Assembly: GCF_024158915.1 (NCBI RefSeq)
Contig: NZ_JAMZGF010000023.1
Span: 1 to 64,000, forward strand
Origin: Chryseobacterium sp. S0630
GTDB lineage: Bacteria > Bacteroidota > Bacteroidia > Flavobacteriales > Weeksellaceae
DNA: 64,000 nucleotides
Direction: 5' to 3'
The notes under the pieces are model-generated. The model was given only the letters and a program-made list of their open reading frames with translations, made no database searches and had not been told where the DNA came from. The first letter of the stretch is position 1, and each line of letters opens with the position of its first letter. Both the position numbers and the translations under genes were made by a program. This document shows positions 61,613 through 64,000 of this stretch, in pieces.

Positions 61613-62632
61613 ATGAAAAAAGTACTTTTCTTTTTATTGTTTTCGATCGTATTATGGGGTCAGAAAACAGAAACAATTGATCTTTCAAAATCTATTAAAG
61701 ACAGCAAAAACTCTATCAAAAGTTTTACGGTGATAGATCAAAGATCCAATCAGGAAATCGGAATGGTCATGTACCATAAGGATGAAGTGAAAGTTGTTTT
61801 CGAAAATAATGCAGGCAAAGACATACAGGATTGGTTTTATAAGTACAATCCGACACGAGGAAATAATGATATGGTTTTTTTGCTTGAAAATTTAAGTATT
61901 TCAGAAGATAAGAAGGAAAAGTACTCTATCGGAAAGCTTGAATTAAAGGCAAGTACATTTATTAAGAAAGAAGACGGATATCATTTTATGGATAGAATAG
62001 ACACTATCGCAACCGTCTCATCCCGTACAACACCTTATCTGGCACAAAGCCTGGCAAGAAAAGTGACTTTAATTCTTACCGATCTTTTTAAGGACTCTTA
62101 TAAAGCGACGCCTTGGGAACTTAGTATTTCAGAAAATGATTTTTCTGATTATACCTCTGTATTAAAAGAAAAACTGAGCATTCTAAAAGCAAACGAACTT
62201 AAAGAAGGGGCTTATAAAGACTATTACAGCTTTTTTACCCACAATCCTGAACCAGGATTTACTTTGCAGGCGAATGATAAAGGAATCGTTACAAAGGCTG
62301 TAAAAGGAGATGAAAAAACAGCAATAAGACATTTCTATGCTTTTGTCTATAAGGGCATCGCGTACAAAAATATTCCTGTGGGTTACACTGAGATTTTCAA
62401 AGATGATAATGGAGTTTTTATAGAAGCAACAAAAGCAGAATTATTTCCTGAAACGGCTACAACCGGGGTTACAATTGGTGCTGCTGCGGGTGGTTTGATT
62501 GGTGGTGTTATTGGTGCTGTGATCGATGTCAGTTTATCAGGTAAAAAAAAGAATACTGCAGGACCTAAAGTTTATCTTGATCCTTTTACTGGAAATTATC
62601 TATTACCCGAAGACTTTGGCAAAACAAAATAA
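61613..62632 (+). CDS. Exported protein with glycine-zipper segment, hypothetical
   Basis: The 339-residue protein has a signal peptide (about 1-16, VLWGQ). The body is mixed alpha/beta without recognised motifs. Near the C-terminus GAAAGGLIGGVIGAVID (about 291-307) is a glycine zipper able to insert into or line a membrane. It is transcribed alone between two terminators. No family assigned. Confidence 0.6.
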   Translation: MKKVLFFLLFSIVLWGQKTETIDLSKSIKDSKNSIKSFTVIDQRSNQEIGMVMYHKDEVKVVFENNAGKDIQDWFYKYNPTRGNNDMVFLLENLSISEDKKEKYSIGKLELKASTFIKKEDGYHFMDRIDTIATVSSRTTPYLAQSLARKVTLILTDLFKDSYKATPWELSISENDFSDYTSVLKEKLSILKANELKEGAYKDYYSFFTHNPEPGFTLQANDKGIVTKAVKGDEKTAIRHFYAFVYKGIAYKNIPVGYTEIFKDDNGVFIEATKAELFPETATTGVTIGAAAGGLIGGVIGAVIDVSLSGKKKNTAGPKVYLDPFTGNYLLPEDFGKTK

Positions 62633-62640
62633 TATTTAAA

Positions 62641-62664
62641 AAGAGGGAAAATTTTACCTCTCTT
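62641..62664 (+). terminator. Weak terminator after the glycine-zipper protein gene
   Basis: AAGAGG and CCTCTC can form a short 6-bp stem around an A+T loop, followed by TTCTTATTG. It is weaker than the other hairpins in the window. Confidence 0.4.
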
Positions 62665-62729
62665 CTTATTGTTATCTGTGTTTCAGTTAAAAGAAAGAAT
62701 TAAGAATGAAAAATTCTCCTGCATTTTCT

Positions 62730-62737
62730 TATCTTTG
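62730..62737 (+). promoter_or_regulatory. -10 element (TATCTTTG) of lepA
   Basis: TATCTTTG followed by C matches TAnnTTTG and ends 19 nt before the lepA ATG. No TTG at proper -33 spacing was found. Confidence 0.5.
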
Positions 62738-62756
62738 CAAACTACAAGATTCTTAA

Positions 62757-64000
62757 ATGAAAAACATACGAAATTTTTGCATAATCGCTCATATCGACCA
62801 TGGTAAAAGTACCCTGGCAGACCGTCTATTGGAGTACACGAATACTGTTACCCAAAGAGAATTACAGTCTCAGACGCTTGATGATATGGATTTGGAGAAA
62901 GAACGTGGGATTACCATTAAATCACACGCTATTCAGATGGATTATGAGTATAAAGGAGAAAAATATATTTTAAACCTTATTGATACCCCGGGACACGTTG
63001 ACTTCTCTTATGAAGTTTCCCGTTCTATTGCTGCCTGTGAAGGTGCACTTCTTATTGTAGATGCTGCACAGAGTATTCAGGCTCAAACCATTAGTAACCT
63101 GTATCTTGCATTGGAAAATGATTTAACGATCATTCCGATTCTAAATAAAATTGACCTTCCGTCTGCGAACCCTGAAGAAGTAACCGATGAGATCATGAAC
63201 CTTATCGGATGCGAATATGAAGATGTATTGAGAGTTTCAGGAAAAACAGGAGAAGGTGTTCATAACCTTTTAGAGCAGATTGTTGAAAGAATTCCTGCAC
63301 CGGTAGGAGATCCTGACGGACCACTTCAGGCTTTGATCTTTGACTCTGTATACAACCCGTTCAGAGGTATTGAAGCTTATTTCAAAGTAGTGAACGGAAG
63401 CATCACTAAAAATGAAAAGATTAAGTTCTTTGCTACAGGAAAAGAATATGGAGCTGATGAAGTAGGTACATTAAAACTAAAGCAGGTTCCAAAGATAACA
63501 ATCCATTGTGGTGACGTAGGATATCTTGTATCGGGTATTAAAGATGCCCGTGAAGTAAAAGTAGGAGATACCATCACTTCTTTTGAAAACCCTGCTAGTG
63601 GACCAATTGATGGATTCGAGGAAGTAAAACCAATGGTATTTGCCGGGATTTACCCAATTGATTCTGAAGATTTTGAAGAATTAAGATTCTCTCTTGAAAA
63701 GTTAAGACTGAATGATGCTTCTCTGGTTTTCGAGCCGGAAAGTTCAGCAGCTCTTGGTTTTGGTTTCCGTTGCGGATTCTTGGGAATGCTACACATGGAA
63801 ATTGTTCAGGAACGTCTTGACAGAGAGTTCAATATGAACGTAATCACCACGGTACCGAACGTTTCTTATTTTGGATATACTAAAAAAGAACCTGAAGTTC
63901 CGATTTTGATCAACAACCCGTCTGAAATGATGGATCCTTCAACGATGGACAGAGTAGAAGAACCTTTCATCAAGGCTTCTATCATTACAAAATCCGACTT
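62757..64000 (+). CDS. lepA: Elongation factor 4 LepA, 5' part (runs off the window)
   Basis: LepA is a ribosome-bound translational GTPase thought to aid initiation and back-translocation under stress. The first 414 codons are present. They begin [20 protein letters not shown] with the G1 P-loop AHIDHGKST, then G2 ERGITIKS, G3 [12 protein letters not shown]4 NKIDLPSAN and G5 SGKTGEG, and the domain-II and LepA-specific [20 protein letters not shown]. About 180 further codons lie beyond the window. Start and frame are certain. Confidence 0.96.
   Translation, partial: MKNIRNFCIIAHIDHGKSTLADRLLEYTNTVTQRELQSQTLDDMDLEKERGITIKSHAIQMDYEYKGEKYILNLIDTPGHVDFSYEVSRSIAACEGALLIVDAAQSIQAQTISNLYLALENDLTIIPILNKIDLPSANPEEVTDEIMNLIGCEYEDVLRVSGKTGEGVHNLLEQIVERIPAPVGDPDGPLQALIFDSVYNPFRGIEAYFKVVNGSITKNEKIKFFATGKEYGADEVGTLKLKQVPKITIHCGDVGYLVSGIKDAREVKVGDTITSFENPASGPIDGFEEVKPMVFAGIYPIDSEDFEELRFSLEKLRLNDASLVFEPESSAALGFGFRCGFLGMLHMEIVQERLDREFNMNVITTVPNVSYFGYTKKEPEVPILINNPSEMMDPSTMDRVEEPFIKASIITKSD

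Overview
The window looks like a chromosomal segment of a Flavobacteriia member, most likely Chryseobacterium or a close relative. The reasons are the low G+C content, promoters of the Bacteroidota form TTG-N17-23-TAnnTTTG, a fused MurF-alanine racemase, a SprE/PorW-type gliding/type IX secretion lipoprotein, 2TM-domain proteins next to a LytS/LytTR pair, and protein sequences that read as Chryseobacterium-like throughout. The genus is inferred from recall, not from a database search. Most of the window is ordinary core genome; no transposase, integrase, prophage or CRISPR array was seen.

Layout. 1-3.1 kb: two identical tRNA-Val genes, then a 795-residue protein ending in a C39/papain-like cysteine peptidase domain and a small AT-rich gene that is probably its immunity partner. 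3.2-7.1 kb: three glycosyltransferases, SufE and a small membrane protein. 7.2-15.7 kb: ClpC, an outer-membrane barrel, MnmA, a glycine-rich-domain protein with a Cys-Gly tail, and a DUF6051-like hydrolase. 15.8-19.6 kb: a minus-strand signalling operon of LytS-type kinase, three 2TM proteins, an isoprenylcysteine methyltransferase-like protein and a LytTR regulator. 19.7-27.3 kb: a TonB-dependent receptor with an exported partner, an AraC regulator, a phosphopantetheinyl transferase, lipoprotein Cu/Zn SOD and the Prc protease. 27.7-36.1 kb: SurE, GMP reductase, FabG, a WG-repeat protein, RsmI and an acidic repeat protein.

36.2-44.9 kb is a plus-strand run: Tdk, MurF-Alr, patatin/barrel protein, YbeY, MnmG and a methyltransferase. 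Two perfect parS palindromes flank mnmG. They are followed by a 1.56-kb, very A+T-rich gene-free tract, pgk, and a 644-bp intergenic region carrying DnaA-box-like sequences. Together these suggest that the chromosomal origin lies in or near this part of the window. 48.3-55.2 kb: RpiB, RNase R, a LysE-type exporter, LD-carboxypeptidase, YraN, an SDR and TsaB. 55.2-59.7 kb: SprE, then a DUF2520 protein, a KdsC-like phosphatase and Maf. 59.9-64 kb: an ECF sigma factor with a membrane protein and a Spy-like exported protein, an exported glycine-zipper protein, and LepA cut by the window end.

Functional themes are translation and tRNA/rRNA modification (MnmA, MnmG, TsaB, RsmI, YbeY, RNase R, LepA), envelope building and stress (glycosyltransferases, MurF-Alr, LD-carboxypeptidase, KdsC, Prc, ECF operon), and chromosome organisation (parS and candidate oriC). 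The items most worth a second look are the toxin/immunity pair, the parS/oriC region with its repeat-bearing AT tract, and the 2TM signalling operon.
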